A DNA stretch of 64,000 nt from Arion vulgaris (lineage: Eukaryota; Mollusca; Gastropoda; Stylommatophora; Arionidae), in NCBI GenBank assembly GCA_020796225.1, contig CM036775.1:12593671-12657670 (forward strand), given 5' to 3'. The notes beneath the pieces are model-generated. The model ran no database searches. It had not been told where the DNA came from and saw only the letters and a list, made by a program, of their open reading frames with translations. Positions 21,286 to 32,349 of the stretch are shown here, piece by piece; within the stretch, counting starts at the first letter, position 1; each line of letters opens with the position of its first letter. The position numbers and the translations under genes were made by a program.

Positions 21286-21410
21286 AGCTCCCCCTAATAC
21301 TTGTACACCGTCTATTTATGGATCATATTCATTGCTTCCGTTGCTTCCCCTGTGGTTCTTTTAAGAAAGCTCCTTATTTTCTCTTCTCCCATCTGCAAAT
21401 AGGAAGATAT
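21286..21410 (-). repeat. Fragment of the fold-back family at 42112-42420
   Basis: It shares TAATACTTGTACACCGTCTA, ATTTATGGATCATATTC and TTGCTTCCGTTGCTTCC with the right arm at 42350-42410. Confidence 0.7.

Positions 21411-21412
21411 TT

Positions 21413-22060
21413 CTCAGAGAAAACATACGCTCTGAAGATTTCAATGCTCTAAGAGAAAACATACGCTCTGAAGATTTCAACGCTCTAAGAGAAATCATAC
21501 GCTCTGAAGATTTCAACGCTCTAAGAGAAAACATACGCTCTGAAGATTTCAATGCTCTAAGAGAAAACATACGCTCTGAAGATTTCAACGCTCTAAGAGA
21601 AAACATACACTCTGAAGATTTCAACGCTCTAAGAGAAAACATACACTCTGAAGATTTCAACGCTCTAAGAGAAAACATACACTCTGAAGATTTCAACGCT
21701 CTAAGAGAAAACATACACTCTGAAGATTTCAACGCTCTAAGAGAAAACATACACTCTGAAGATTTCAACGCTCTAAGAGAAAACATACACTCTGAAGATT
21801 TCAACGCTCTAAGAGACATACACTCTGAAGATTTCAACGCTCTAAGAGAAAACATACGCTCTGAAGATTTCAACACTCTAAGAGAAAACATACACTCTGA
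21901 AGATTTCAACGCTCTAAGAGAAAACATACACTCTGAAGATTTCAACGCTCTAAGAGAAAACATACACTCTGAAGATTTCAACGCTCTAAGAGAAAACATA
22001 CACTCTGAAGATTTCAACACTCTAAGAGAAAACATACGCTCTGAAGATTTCAACGACGAA
21413..22060. repeat. 36-bp tandem array, about 18 copies
   Basis: The unit CTCTGAAGATTTCAACGCTC then TAAGAGAAAACATACG is repeated, with two variants (CATACG at the ends, CATACA in the middle). One copy near 21812 lacks six bases. The minus frame is an open 12-residue repeat (RMFSLRALKSSE), which I regard as non-coding. Confidence 0.95.

Positions 22061-22087
22061 GATAAAGGGTATTCTCTATCTCGGTTG

Positions 22088-22292
22088 CGTGCCCAGCGTG
22101 TTCGTAGCGCGTTGGACTACGGGTGACTAGTCCTCTGTAAGTGCGGGTTCAACTCCGCGGACTGGCAGAAAAGCTACAGGTTCCCCAGATTTACGGTGTT
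22201 CCTGGCACCGAGCCGAAGGGTTACGATGTCCATGACACCGAGCCGAAGAGCTTTCAGCTCAAGTGCTTCTGGATCGGGAAAAAAAAATCTCG
22088..22292 (+). repeat. S1 SINE, full copy
   Basis: It runs from GCCCAGCGTGTTCGTAGCGC to CAAGTGCTTCTGGATCGGG plus an A-tail. Flanks share TCTCGGTTGCGTG (22078-22090 and 22288-22300), giving a 13-bp duplication whose left copy overlaps the first bases of the head. Confidence 0.9.

Positions 22293-22399
22293 GTTGCGTG
22301 AGTTGTGCATACCGATAGGTGCGGCAAGACGGGAAAACCGCGAGAGAAAACCCAGTAGATACATCAATCAACACAGAACGGGAGTTGTTAGTTGTTAGC

Positions 22400-22560
22400 C
22401 TAAACACACTTAGATACATGCTTGGGAGGAGATCATAGCAATTATGGACATGTCCGATGTGCGATGATCCTCAAATGGACAATAAACATTAAGATAATAA
22501 TGTTAGTATTGCACTGCTGCTGCTTGCAGGAAAAGAGTACCAGACACAATCCGTCACAAT
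22400..22560 (+). pseudogene. RNase H LINE 3' end fragment
   Basis: It encodes a W-x-CPMCDDPQMDNKH-like end similar to the CPECND end seen at 29143-29170 and 36400-36440. Confidence 0.5.

Positions 22561-22609
22561 CAAAATAACTTCCAACCATTTTAGTTTTTTTAAATGCATT
22601 TAAAGGTCA

Positions 22610-22830
22610 ATAATTGACTTCATTGCACCGAGTTTCCAAGTACGCCTCCGTCTCTCTCTCAGCATAAATGGCACGCAACATATCGTGAATATTGCACACA
22701 TCACGACAGTAAGCTTAGTGATCTCATGACTAAACTGCACTCGTGTGAACCGAACGGCGCGGTCCGGATCCGAAATCACGACCTTCACAATGCATGACAC
22801 ACGGCTTAACTACTTCGCCACAGAGACACT
22610..22830 (-). repeat. S5 SINE, minus strand
   Basis: TTGACTTCATTGCACCGAGT, GGCACGCAACATATCG and the reversed head ACACGGCTTAACTACTTCGC are present; internally diverged. 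Confidence 0.75.

Positions 22831-22867
22831 AATTAGTGTTCTCCGTTATATAGTGGGACTGATGAAA

Positions 22868-22937
22868 CACAGCCAACTTTAACTGGGCCTGATAACTGAC
22901 GGAGAAACCCTGACCTAGTTTAAGTTGAGGGCTGGAA

Positions 22938-22983
<46 letters not shown>

Positions 22984-23215
22984 ATATAATACTGAAGCTT
23001 TTTTGCAATTCTGTGAGTCTGGTTATTTATTGGTAGAAAAATATTCATAATATTGAATTCTTTTTGTAAACTTAATTGTAATAAAACTCGATTTGCATTT
23101 TGCTTGATTTTAAAAATAGTTCGTCTACATAAACAATACTGGAATGCAGGTCACGTGGTATGTTGTGGTCTGATTTCATAATTTAGATGCAGGCATAAGT
23201 TATAGTTGGCTCTGG
22868..23215. mobile_element. CACAGCCAACT MITE with AT microsatellite
   Basis: The left end is CACAGCCAACTTTAACTGGG and the right end is GTTATAGTTGGCTCTGG. An (AT)n run lies at about 22940-22980. 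Confidence 0.8.

Positions 23216-23242
23216 GATAAAACAGCAGACTAGTGGCAGTTA

Positions 23243-23468
23243 TACAGGGTGTTCAACTAAAGGGAGAGTTAAATAGAAATTTGCCAGGTAGCATTGCATC
23301 TAATAACTTAAACCGGTTCTGACTAATTGTCCTAGGTCACTTTTCATGGGCCCTCGCATACAATTAACACATCACAAGCCTTGGACATACTACGTCATAA
23401 CTGAACTTTCATGTCCAACATATATGCCAGATTAGCTCCATTCGGCTGCTAAGTTAGAACACCTGTAT
23243..23468. mobile_element. Mariner-type MITE, diverged copy
   Basis: It starts TACAGGGTGTTCAACTAAAG and ends AAGTTAGAACACCTGTATA. The interior matches 6110-6372 with many one-base deletions. Confidence 0.8.

Positions 23469-23504
23469 ATGTAGTAGAACTTGGGCTACTTCATATCTAC
23501 TTCA

Positions 23505-23732
23505 GAATAATCTAGTCTGTTCATTCTAATCTGTTAATCTAATCTGTTCATTCTAGTCTGTTAATCTAATCTGTTCATTCCTAGTCTGTTAATCTATCTG
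23601 TTCATTCTAGTCTGTTAATCCTAATCTATCATTCTAGTCTGTTATCAATCTGTTCATTCTAGTCTGTTAATCTAATCTGTCATTCTAGTCTTTTAATCAA
23701 TCTGTTCATTCTAGTCTGTTAATCTAATCTAT
23505..23732. repeat. 27-bp degenerate tandem array
   Basis: About eight imperfect copies of CTGTTCATTCTAGTCTGTTA plus ATCTAAT, with scattered one- or two-base deletions. Confidence 0.85.

Positions 23733-23734
23733 CA

Positions 23735-24230
23735 TTTCTGTGGTCTTTCTTTGTTCTGGCAGCCACTGATCTCAATATACAACCAAATATTGTCGATTTG
23801 GACCATCATCAGTACTTGAGTAAATGCTGTAACCATGTGTCTCCATTTCTTTTACACGGAGATCTTTAAGTGACACTGTCGTAGCGCCGTCAGTCTCCAT
23901 GTAATCTTGAAGATGGAGATATTCTTGTGGGAAATTTTAGTTTTAATTAGTGTTCTCTGTTATTTAGTTGGACTGGTACACGAGCAAATTAATCATTGTC
24001 TATCCGGGACGATGATGGAATTGTTGAACTCTCTTTCGTTAGCTAGGTTGGGAGCTTTAATGGTTAGCGTTCCAATCCCAGATGATGCCCTGTATATTCA
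24101 TATTTATTTAGTCTGGTCTTGATATTGTCTTTATCTTTCCCCAGGTGGATGAGTATAATTGGTTGTTCACTATTGCCGTTAAGCGTAAGTGGGAGCTTCT
24201 AATTTGCTTCTTTCCAGGCTTTTTTCCGGG
23735..24230 (-). pseudogene. Unassigned, then LINE-F fragment
   Basis: 24040-24220 matches a single unit of the 7.65-10.43 kb array (TTGGGAGCTTTAATGGTTAG, CCAGGTGGATGAGTATAATT). The preceding part is unassigned. Confidence 0.6.

Positions 24231-24317
24231 TCCAACACTGTCCAAAGTACTACATACAGTAACGACCTTTTTTTTTTTTCGCCAGTGTAGGACTATGATT
24301 TAAACAGCTGATTGCCC

Positions 24318-24520
24318 TTCTGCACAGCGTGTTCGTAGCGCGTTGGACTACGGGTGACTATCCCTCTGTGTGTGCAGGTTCAATTCCGCGGGATGGCAGA
24401 AAAAGCCACAGATTCCCCAGATTTACGGTGTTCGTGGCACCGAACCGAAGGGTTACGATGTCCATGGCACCGAGCCGAAGAGCTGAAAAGCTCAAGTGCT
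24501 TCTGGATCGGGAAAAAAAAC
24318..24520 (+). repeat. S1 SINE, full copy
   Basis: Head ACAGCGTGTTCGTAGCGCGT, B box AGGTTCAATTCCGCGGG and end CAAGTGCTTCTGGATCGGG with an A-rich tail. Confidence 0.9.

Positions 24521-24639
24521 AAAAAAACATCTGATCTGTACTGTTTTTTATTTTATTTTTTTGTTGGTTTCTTTCGAGCGAGGGGTTAAACTCGACTTTT
24601 TGTGTGATCACTATTATTCTACTATGATTTAAACGTGGT

Positions 24640-25215
24640 CTCCGATAACATACGGCTGACGAGCTCAGGTGAAAATTCTAGGAAATAAGACCACAACCGT
24701 CTCGTGATCCCGCATTCCAGTATTGTTGTATAAAGAAGAATTCATTTTAAATAACAACACAAAATGCTAAATCAAGGTTATATTATGTAACAAATTAAGT
24801 TTAACAATAAGGAATATCAGTATTATGAATATTTTTCTGCAATAAATAACCATGGACTCATAGAAAAGGAAAAAAGTAAAGGAATCCTTTCATACCTCGT
24901 GGTATATAGGTCAATACAGTGTTAGGCCTGTATTTTCATTGACCGTCGGCACACGATGGGTGATGTGATCAGCATCACACCGGCCGCCTTTGCTTTCCCA
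25001 GAGCATGCCTGGTACCCAGTTGAGGCTGGGTCGACCTGAGAACCGCCGCGGTCGGGAAAAATTCCATGTGCACTGCGGGAGTTGAACCCAGACCACCAGC
25101 CTTGTGAAGCAAGTTCACTAACAACTACGCTACCGCGGCTCTCATGGACGCATAGAATTGAGTAACATTTCCCCAAAAAAATGTACATTGTTCTATCAAA
25201 CATATAGAGAAATCA
24640..25215 (-). mobile_element. CACAGCCAACT-family MITE interrupted by an S4 SINE
   Basis: 24660-24865 is the reversed interior of the 5484-5839 element (AGGAAATAAGACCACAACCG, GCATTCCAGTATTGTTGTAT). The match resumes at 25143-25215 (TTGTTCTATCAAACATATA). Terminal repeats are not intact. Confidence 0.75.
24866..25142 (-). repeat. S4 tRNA-derived SINE with 15-bp target-site duplication
   Basis: The reversed S4 head reads GCGGTAGCGTAGTTGTTAGT with GGGTTCAACTCCCGCAG. 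Flanked by CATGGACTCATAGAA (24851-24865) and CATGGACGCATAGAA (25143-25157), 14 of 15 identical. Confidence 0.9.

Positions 25216-25287
25216 TTAAACAGAAATTTTGGTTTTCCCGTCTGAGCTAGTCGGCCTTATGTTGCCGGGAGCCACGGATTTAAACAA

Positions 25288-25505
25288 CTGATGGCCTGCC
25301 TGCCCAGCGTGTTAGTAGCGCATTGGGCGACGGGTTACAAGCCCCCTGTGAGTGCTGTTCAATTCCGCTGGCTGACAGAAAAGCCATGGGTTCTCCAGAT
25401 TTACCGTGTTTATGGCACCGAACCGAAGGGTTACGATGTCCATGGTACCGAGCCTTAGAGCTTCGAAGAGCTAAAAGCTCAAGTGGTTCTGGATCGGGAT
25501 AAACC
25288..25505 (+). repeat. S1 SINE
   Basis: Head GCCCAGCGTGTTAGTAGCGC, end CAAGTGGTTCTGGATCGGG, with a CA-rich tail. More diverged than other copies. Confidence 0.85.

Positions 25506-25509
25506 ACAC

Positions 25510-25860
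25510 ACACAAAAAACAACTGATGTGTACTTTTCATTTCTGTTGATTTCTGTATTTTTATCTCCTTTTTTTTTTTTGGTTGGAGGTTGTATGCACT
25601 TTGTTGCGCTTCCCGTTACCTGTTGAGAAAATTGTCCATGCATACTGTTTGATGGCGTGTATACAATGTACATGTTCTGACATGTCTATAATCATAGTAA
25701 TAACTAGCATATTACATCGTAATTACATATTCCAAGACATTTCTCTCTCTCTCACTTCAATTACAGTTATTATTTCTTGTAGAGTCTGTGTCTGTTGCTG
25801 CTTCTATGTAGATCGTTCAAGTTGTGCGTCAGTCAATGTGGTAACAGTAGGTTAGCGCAG
25510..25860. other. Unassigned stretch
   Basis: Nothing recognised. Confidence 0.4.

Positions 25861-25879
25861 TGGTTCTCAAAGGGTGTGC

Positions 25880-26410
25880 CAGGTGGCAGTAATCAGTTAA
25901 ATGAGGACTATCATCATAGCACTCCGGACATGTTCATAGGTGCTCCGATCTCCGCCTTAGCAAATCCAGCAGCGTCAGCGGCCCAACATGCCAGTTCGAT
26001 GTTGATTAATCAATCTCCTTGCATATTTAGTATGTCGTTCTTTTCGGGCTTCACCAATATTGACATCTCTCTCAATCTGGTCAGCGAGTGGGATTCGCAG
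26101 CCCTGAAACTCCTCTGTTCGGAAAGACTCACTCAATTCTCAATGGTGAAGAATGTCATTTCGATCCATGGCAGCTCCCTCTGATATTGTAGCCAATCCAG
26201 CCAATCTATCAGCTCGTTCATTACCCCTAACTCCTGCGTGCCCAGGGACAAAATGAAGGTGATTTCTCTGATCATTGTCTGTACCAGTACCTCCACCCAG
26301 TTGCGTCTGATCATTCCTGCTTCGACTCTACGAATCATGCTCATGGAGTCACTGAGTATGAAAACACGAGAGTAGTTGTGAGATGCCAACCATTTCACCG
26401 GTGGCATTCA
25880..26410 (-). pseudogene. RNase H LINE relic
   Basis: The minus frame reads PVKWLASHNYSRVFILSDSM then SMIRRVEAGMIRRNWVEVLV, typical of the RNase H domain (I-x-SDS-x-S block) of Jockey/I-type LINEs. The next part on the minus strand (ELDWLDW, then ADRLAG-like pieces toward 25960) is frameshifted. Confidence 0.75.

Positions 26411-26585
26411 TATGTGCCCCCGGTGGCATTCATATGTGCGCTATAGGAAATCCTAGATCAGGGGTCGGCAACGCGGTACCAACGAGCACCAGGGTTTTAA
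26501 AAAATCTTCAGGGCACGTCAGGCCCATGCGTGTTCTTCTTCATTCATTTTTGACCTTGTAATATCTTTGTCAAAGTCTAAATGTA
26410..26585. other. Unassigned; short tandem duplication
   Basis: GGTGGCATTCATATGTGC occurs twice at 26400-26440. Nothing else is recognised. Confidence 0.4.

Positions 26586-26589
26586 GTGT

Positions 26590-26750
26590 GCTGTGCAAAT
26601 TTGTCACTCACGTTGTATTGTTTACTTGATAAAGACCTTTTGGTCGACACGTTGCTGTGCGTTGTTTTTGTATTTGGTAAAACTACAGTACATTGTTATT
26701 ACGTGTTTCGCCATTCTACATAGTTTAACTGCAGTCTCTATCGATATTGA
26590..26750 (+). repeat. Dispersed repeat with hammerhead-like core
   Basis: It contains ACTTGATAAAGACCTTTTGG then TCGACACGTTGCTGTG and AAAACTACAGTACATTG. Confidence 0.7.

Positions 26751-26754
26751 TTTT

Positions 26755-26940
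26755 TCTTCACTTTTCAACTCCCAATGGAGCACAGGCCTTCTACAAACTT
26801 CTTCCTCTCTCTTGCCATCTCTTCCAATTCTTTCCATGTTTTACCTATCCTTTTAATATCAGCCTCCAGCTCTCTTCTCCAGGTCTGTCTAGGCTTCCCT
26901 ACTCCTATTTCCCTCCCATGCTTTTCAAAGACAGAAATTA
26755..26940 (-). pseudogene. LINE-C tail
   Basis: The minus frame reads VGKPRQTWRRELEADIKRIG then KTWKELEEMARERKKFVEGL and CSIG, the LINE-C end. Confidence 0.8.

Positions 26941-26944
26941 AATG

Positions 26945-27090
26945 ATGAATCTTCTTCTTCGCGGTCGGTCTCATATGCTCGTCTAAACCATGAGATGGGG
27001 TGCCTCTATGAAGCTGCACGTCAGTTGGAGTTTCTGAAAGTTCCCATATCTTGCTCTGTAAACTTCGTTCATGGGGCCATTGAAATGATG
26945..27090 (-). pseudogene. LINE-H C-terminal fragment
   Basis: The minus frame reads LQSKIWELSETPTDVQLHRG then TPSHGLDEHMRPTAKKK, matching 11830-11930. 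Confidence 0.8.

Positions 27091-27094
27091 AATT

Positions 27095-27205
27095 AGCGGA
27101 GAGCGAACCGCACACAAACGCTGGTGGAAACCGAACACACCACCGAAAGATAAGCACTTGAGCTTCAATTGGTACTGAAGGCTTGTGCACGTACATCACG
27201 TTCTG
27095..27205. repeat. Dispersed repeat (partner of 590-730)
   Basis: It contains GAGAGCGAACCGCACACAAA, ACGCTGGTGG and CACCGAAAGATAAGCAC, in the order seen at 640-710. Confidence 0.6.

Positions 27206-27214
27206 ATGTTTTGG

Positions 27215-27720
27215 ATGTTTAAATATCACAATATAATGATAAAAACGGCTTAAGAACGATCACGAGAGAGACAAATGATGAATAAAGGCTCATAGCATTT
27301 TCCAATTATTTATGTATTTATTTGCTTTTTGCTTCACATTTAAGTTTTTATGTCTAGTGCACCTACCATTTTCTGTAGAACTTCAAATGTACCCCGACTT
27401 CAAAAAGTTTGAGAACCACGAGGTTAGCATTTAGCAGAGATAACCACCATCACCACCACTTTGTTGTCGTTATACTCGGGAAGAAATCATTTGATTTCCG
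27501 CAGATTAAATCTAGCGTTTATAGTAGGAAGGCTGACGTGTAACTGACTGACTACACTAGTTTCCTTTGTTCTGTAGTAGTTTTGTTGTAGGACTTTTTTC
27601 ATTCAATAATGTGTTTCATTGTGTAGATTATTTGATGTCAAGTAACTTGTGATTCCCAAGTTTATCATCGAAATTTCCTATTCCTGACGGTATGGTTCAC
27701 CATACTAGCGAGATTTTAAA
27215..27720. other. Unassigned AT-rich stretch
   Basis: Nothing recognised. Confidence 0.4.

Positions 27721-27729
27721 ACGTACAGC

Positions 27730-28300
27730 ATGGTGAAATATTTAGTCTAATGTTGAATTTTCATAATGAAATTTTAGTCTAATGTTGAATTTTCGATAAT
27801 TGAAATATTTAGTCTAATGTTGAGTCTTTCGATAATTGGAAATATTTAGTCTAATGTTGAGTCTTTCGATAATTGGAAATATTTAGTCTAATGTTGAGTC
27901 TTTCGATAATTGGAAATATTTAGTCTAATGTTGAATTTTTCGATAATTGGAAATATTTAGTCTAATGTTGAGTCTTTCGATAATTGGAAATATTTAGTCT
28001 AATGTTGAGTCTTTCGATAATTGGAAATATTTAGTCTAATGTTGAGTCTTTCGATAATTGGAAATATTTGTCTAATGTTGAGTCTTTCGATAATTGGAAA
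28101 TATTTAGTCTAATGTTGAGTCTTTCGATAATTGGAAATATTTAGTCTAATGTTGAGTCTTTCGATGATTGAAATAGCTAATGTTGAGTCTTTCGATAATT
28201 GGAAATAGTTAGTCTAATGTTGAGTCTTTCGATAATTGAAAATACTTAGTCTAATGTTGAGTCTTTCGATAATTGGAAATATTTAGTCTAATGTTGAATT
27730..28300. repeat. 37-bp tandem array, about 15 copies
   Basis: The unit GGAAATATTTAGTCTAATGT then TGAGTCTTTCGATAATT repeats with a few variants (TGAATTTTTCG; one copy shortened near 28165). Confidence 0.95.

Positions 28301-28309
28301 TGTCAGGAC

Positions 28310-28640
28310 AGAAAGTGCATGCATATCGCAGAAATGTATAAACTGTATCCACTTTAATTCTCTTCCGTGTTTGATTTAAGTATCGTATCATCGCTTGTCT
28401 TGAGCAGAACTTTGTCACCCTAACAGCCCTTCGGAATTTGTCATCCTCGTAGGTCAAATGCTCCGGTTCTGCAGCCGTCATGCTCAAGTCACCAGTTACA
28501 TCTTCTCCTTTGTCTGCTTCTCCTCTTTGACTGGAAACTTCCTTTTATAATGGTCTCCAACCTTTCGTGTCTTCTTATATGTCCACAATAAATTCTCTCA
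28601 TTCTTGTGTGTAACATCAACCAGTTTTATTTGGTTATTGG
28310..28640 (-). pseudogene. LINE-D fragment
   Basis: The minus frame encodes MSMTAAEPEHLTYEDDKFRR then AVRVTKFCSRQAMIRYL. MTAAEPEHL matches the MTAADAGHLA block of the 40685-41045 copy. Confidence 0.7.

Positions 28641-28679
28641 TTATTGGTTACTAAACTGACGTCATCAAATCAAATGATA

Positions 28680-29110
28680 GGGCAAATGGCGCCAATTTTA
28701 AGATGCAAACACGTCACCATGAACACAAAAAGAGCAATGTTCAACATAATCTTTCTCCCACATTATGTTACCAGTGCCAAACCTGGACGCTGACAACAAA
28801 CGATAGAAGAAAACTAGACACAACAGAGATGAAGTGTCTACGCAGAATGCTGGGTGTAACAAGAAGAGACCGGTTGAGAAATGAAGACATCAGGAAAAAG
28901 TGGGTACAACACCAGTACTAGACTTCATCAAGAAACAACAAATTAAATGGTTCGGTCACATAAGCAGATTACCATTAGACAGTGCACCTCAAAGAGCAAT
29001 GCTGCTCCGATACAATGGGTACAAAGCAAAAGGCCGGCCACGCAAAAGATGGAATCTACGAAGCGCATACTAGGGCCCGTTTTAGAAATCTCTTCCTGAC
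29101 CTGACGCTGT
28680..29110 (+). pseudogene. LINE-E reverse-transcriptase C-terminal part
   Basis: The + frame reads TLTTNDRRKLDTTEMKCLRR then MLGVTRRDRLRNEDIRKKW. This is the block after the RT domain in RTE-type LINEs. It continues in another frame (NKLNGSVT, PRKRWNLR-like). The best LINE-E copy in the window. Confidence 0.8.

Positions 29111-29400
29111 GAGGCATACAGGATTCGAGAAAGAAAGAAAAGAAGAACTGACGTCATTGCACTCCGGGCAGACCCATAGGTGCTCAGTCTTCCCCAACAG
29201 ATATCGAAGAGTATGCATACTGATGGTTCCTGTGGCTCGCTGATTAAACACTCCTCTCACTCTGCCTCTCAGGCATCCAGTTCGACTTGAACAACGGGTA
29301 ACTCCAAACTGCTTAAATCGCTTGATCGATTCAACATCGATTTTAGTGTCCTCATCCAACAGAGAGTCGCGAAGAGACCGAAGAATATCCCCTTATCCAT
29110..29400 (-). pseudogene. RNase H LINE 3' end
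   Basis: The minus frame reads IKRFKQFGVTRCSSRTGCLR, GRVRGVFNQRATGTISMHTL and RYLLGKTEHLWVCPECNDV. A related, more decayed copy lies at 54700-54890. Confidence 0.7.

Positions 29401-29409
29401 CCTCAACTC

Positions 29410-29655
29410 CCCAACAAAGTTTTATTTGATTTTAAGTTCTTTCTGAATAGATCTATTTGGTCTATTCTCTGTCCATATTATACGGAAGACTCTTCTGTAA
29501 TACTTATATCCAAAAGCACGTTTGCTTTCTCGCTGCTGTGTTAAATGTCCATGTCTCACACCTATACGTTGCAACTGGGAATATGAATGCTTTTCATATC
29601 TTGCTAACGTATTATTCCCATGATAAATTGAGTGTATATGTAACATTATAGTTTG
29410..29655 (-). pseudogene. LINE-D RT-downstream fragment
   Basis: The minus frame reads QRIGVRHGHLTQQRESKRAF then YKYYRRVFRIIWTENRPNRS and IQKELKIK, matching 63690-63845 on the + strand. Confidence 0.75.

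Positions 29656-30240
29656 TATTCATCCTTGTATGGAGTGCTATGTGAACTATCTCAGCGAGAG
29701 ATTCTTATCAACAAAGTGCTGCTAGAAATTATATATACAATTCTTTCTTTCTTTATTTTCTTCAATCCTGTTTTGCCTTACAGAGTCAGGATAAGAAGAT
29801 ATTTCTAGAACGAGCCTCTTGTGTGCACTTCAATAGTGTCTTTCGTTGCCTCTGTTTTCTCTGAGGTCCATCTTTTGCGTGATCAGCCTTTTGCTTTGTA
29901 TTCACTGTATCTGAGTAAAAATGCTCTTTGTGATGCACTGTCTGTTGGTAATCTGCTTGTGTGGCCGAACCATTTCATTTGTTGTTTCTTGATGAAGTTC
30001 AGTACTGATGTTGTACCCACTTTTTCCTGATGTCTTCATTTCTTAACCGGTCTCTTCTTGTTATACCCAGGATTATGTGTAGACATTTCATCTCTGTCGT
30101 GACTAGTTTTCTTCTGTCATTTAATGTCAGGAACTGATGGCATATGGTAGGGAGAAAGATTGTGTTGAACAATGCTTTTTTGTGTTCATGGTGACATGTT
30201 TGCATTTTGCACTCATCCTCGTATGGAGTGCTGCTATATA
29655..30240 (-). pseudogene. LINE-E fragment
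   Basis: The minus frame reads LTLNDRRKLVTTEMKCLHII then LGITRRDRLRNEDIRKKWVQ HQY. The minus sequence continues to about 29760. Confidence 0.75.

Positions 30241-30390
30241 AACTGTCAATGAGATTTATTATCTATCTATAAAGTGGTGCTAGAAATGATTGATAGAATT
30301 CTTAATCTTTGTTAAACATCTTCATCTGGCAGTTTTGTTATATAATTTAATTGAGAAGTTTTGCTCGTTGACAAGTCTCATTCTCAAGGA
30240..30390. other. Unassigned stretch
   Basis: Nothing recognised. Confidence 0.4.

Positions 30391-30393
30391 TAA

Positions 30394-30648
30394 TCATCGC
30401 CAGAGTGGTTACCGGGGCCCAAATTTGGGGTGTAAAGAATAGAACCACTGTTACATGCCACGTATGTTGTAAGAGGCGATTAAGGAGGTTTGGCTGAAAT
30501 CGAATGCGCGTGTCCTAAACATGTAGAAGTTTATGCGTTTAGGGGCCTACCAAACCAATGTGCAACGTATACACGTTCTTGGCAAAGATCAAACATATCA
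30601 CAAAGAGTGATTAAAATTAGTCGTAAAGAACGAACGCAAAGTAGAAGG
30394..30648 (+). repeat. S3 SINE, full length
   Basis: It runs from CCAGAGTGGTTACCGGGGCC to GAACGCAAAGTAGAAG. Flanks GGATAATCAT and GGATGATAATCAT suggest a short duplication. Confidence 0.85.

Positions 30649-30676
30649 ATGATAATCATTATTAAACAGCTTGTCC

Positions 30677-31111
30677 CGCCCAAGTGGTTACCGGGGCCAA
30701 ATTTGGGGCGTAAAGAATAGAACCACTGTTACCTGCCACGCATGTTGTAGAGGCGACTAAGGAGTTTGGCGGAAGTCGGATACACGTTTCCTCTGGAATG
30801 CTAACCCGAAACAAATGCTTGCAGAAAATGGATGCATCTGGCCGTAAGGTGCATAACATGGTGCAACGAACCCTCACAATGAAGAATGGGATAACGGATT
30901 CTACGATCGCCAATCTGCCTCGGAGATTTAGCCGCTCAGTAAGAATGTCAAACCTGCCATCACGAGGGGGGCCAAAACTTACTAAGAGGTGACGCACATG
31001 CACCAGCGTCCAAGACAAACTGTATGGCGTGGCTGATAATCTGAGGCAGACGGCTGCCTTTATTAGAGAATCCGAAATCTCAATCTAGTGAGAAAGCAGA
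31101 AGAAAAAAAGT
30677..31111 (+). repeat. S3b element (S3 head, long tail) with 9-bp target-site duplication
   Basis: The S3 head is followed by the alternative body (AATGCTAACCCGAAACAAAT, AATCTAGTGAGAAAGCAGAA). Flanked by AGCTTGTCC at 30668-30676 and 31112-31120. Confidence 0.88.

Positions 31112-31147
31112 AGCTTGTCCTGACAAAACTTTGCCACCCCAGCAGCG

Positions 31148-31230
31148 TTTGAAACATATCTCCCTCTCTCTCTCTCTCTCTCCCTCTCTCTCTCTCTCCC
31201 CTCTCTCTCTCCTCTCTCCTCTCTCTCGTA
31148..31230. repeat. CT-rich microsatellite
   Basis: Runs of (CT)n with CCT interruptions. Confidence 0.95.

Positions 31231-31430
31231 GACAGATGTCCAGCCTATTCTCAAATTGAACACGGGAACTACGTTTTAACGTCCGTCTCTGATAGGACTA
31301 GGAACTCGAACTCCCTTACACTGATATCAGGGATCTCTGGAAGAATATCCAGATGGTTCCACGTGGGAGCGAACCTTGTACCTTTGGCACTAGAGACAAG
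31401 CACCTAACCTATACGCTACAGAGACCCCCG
31231..31430 (-). repeat. S6 SINE, minus strand
   Basis: It contains CAAATTGAACACGGGAACTA, GATAGGACTAGGAACTCGAA and the reversed head ACCTAACCTATACGCTACAG. Confidence 0.85.

Positions 31431-31434
31431 AAAT

Positions 31435-31760
31435 GTAACTGCTTCGGTGTACTGTGATAGATCTGTCGACTAAACTGAGCAAAGGATACAATGCTCTTGT
31501 CTCACTTATATAAATGGCACCTGCTCAGATTGCATAGTGTACATGCCAGACAGAAACACAGACTCCAGATCATATCCTGCAGTCATGTCCATCATACATA
31601 CACCAACGAAACGAACATGGTCTCATGAACAAAGCTTACAGAGCAAGCTATGGGAACTCTCGAGGAACTCAACTGACATGCAGCTTCATAGAGGCAACCC
31701 ATCTCATGATTTAGACGAGCATACGAAACAGAACGCAAAGAAGAAGAAGAAGATATAAAT
31435..31760 (+). pseudogene. LINE-H C-terminal fragment
   Basis: The + frame reads SHEQSLQSKLWELSRNSTDM then QLHRGNPSHDLDEHTKQNAK KKK. 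Upstream, CSDCIVYMPDRNTDSR matches the C-x-x-C region. The 3' end is a GAA run. Confidence 0.8.

Positions 31761-31779
31761 GACGAAACACGTAAAAACA

Positions 31780-31980
31780 AAGTACTGTAGCTTTACAAAG
31801 AACAAAAACAATATACAGCGACGTTTCGACCAAAAGACCTTTATTAAGCAAATGATACAGAAGAAACGAAGAAATTTAGACTTCCTATACGGCAGACATA
31901 ACATATAACTCACTTTTATACCAATATATTTTCGAACATTCTTTATTTCTATGTTCGTGGCATTATTTTTCATAGATCAG
31780..31980 (-). repeat. Dispersed repeat with hammerhead-like core, minus strand
   Basis: Reversed core: GCTTAATAAAGGTCTTTTGG then TCGAAACGTCGCTGTA at 31815-31849. Confidence 0.7.

Positions 31981-31984
31981 TCTA

Positions 31985-32165
31985 TCTGTCCCCTAATGAG
32001 ATTTGCCAGTTATTTGAAGTGATTGATGTATCAGAATGATGTCAGTTGTCCTTTGAAGTTGTTTAACCTTACAGTGACAGATAATATGCGTGTAGAGGCA
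32101 GTCAATGAGCTAAGACACAAGCCACAGAGCTTAAGAATAATGGACTTAGTTAGAGTCCGACCTAG
31985..32165. other. Unassigned stretch
   Basis: Nothing recognised. Confidence 0.4.

Positions 32166-32171
32166 TTACTT

Positions 32172-32345
32172 AGTCCGCCTGCCCAGCGTGTTTGTAGCGC
32201 GTTGGACGACGGGTGACAAGTCATCTGTGAGTGCGGGTTCAATTCCGCGGGCTGGTAGAAAAGCCACAGGTTCTCCAGATTTATGGTGTTCGTGGCACCT
32301 AGCCGAAAAGCTAAAAGCGCAAGTGCTTATGAATCGGAAACAAAA
32172..32345 (+). repeat. S1 SINE with internal deletion
   Basis: Head GCCCAGCGTGTTTGTAGCGC, B box GGGTTCAATTCCGCGGGC. The GGTTACGATGTCC block is deleted. End AAGTGCTTATGAATCGG. Confidence 0.85.

Positions 32346-32349
32346 AGTT

Noticed and set aside
21361..22053. 230-codon minus-strand frame with a 12-residue repeat
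   Set aside because: It is a 36-bp tandem array with no start context, domain or flanking coding signal.
31063..31263. Glu/Arg-rich minus-strand frame
   Set aside because: It is the translation of a CT microsatellite.
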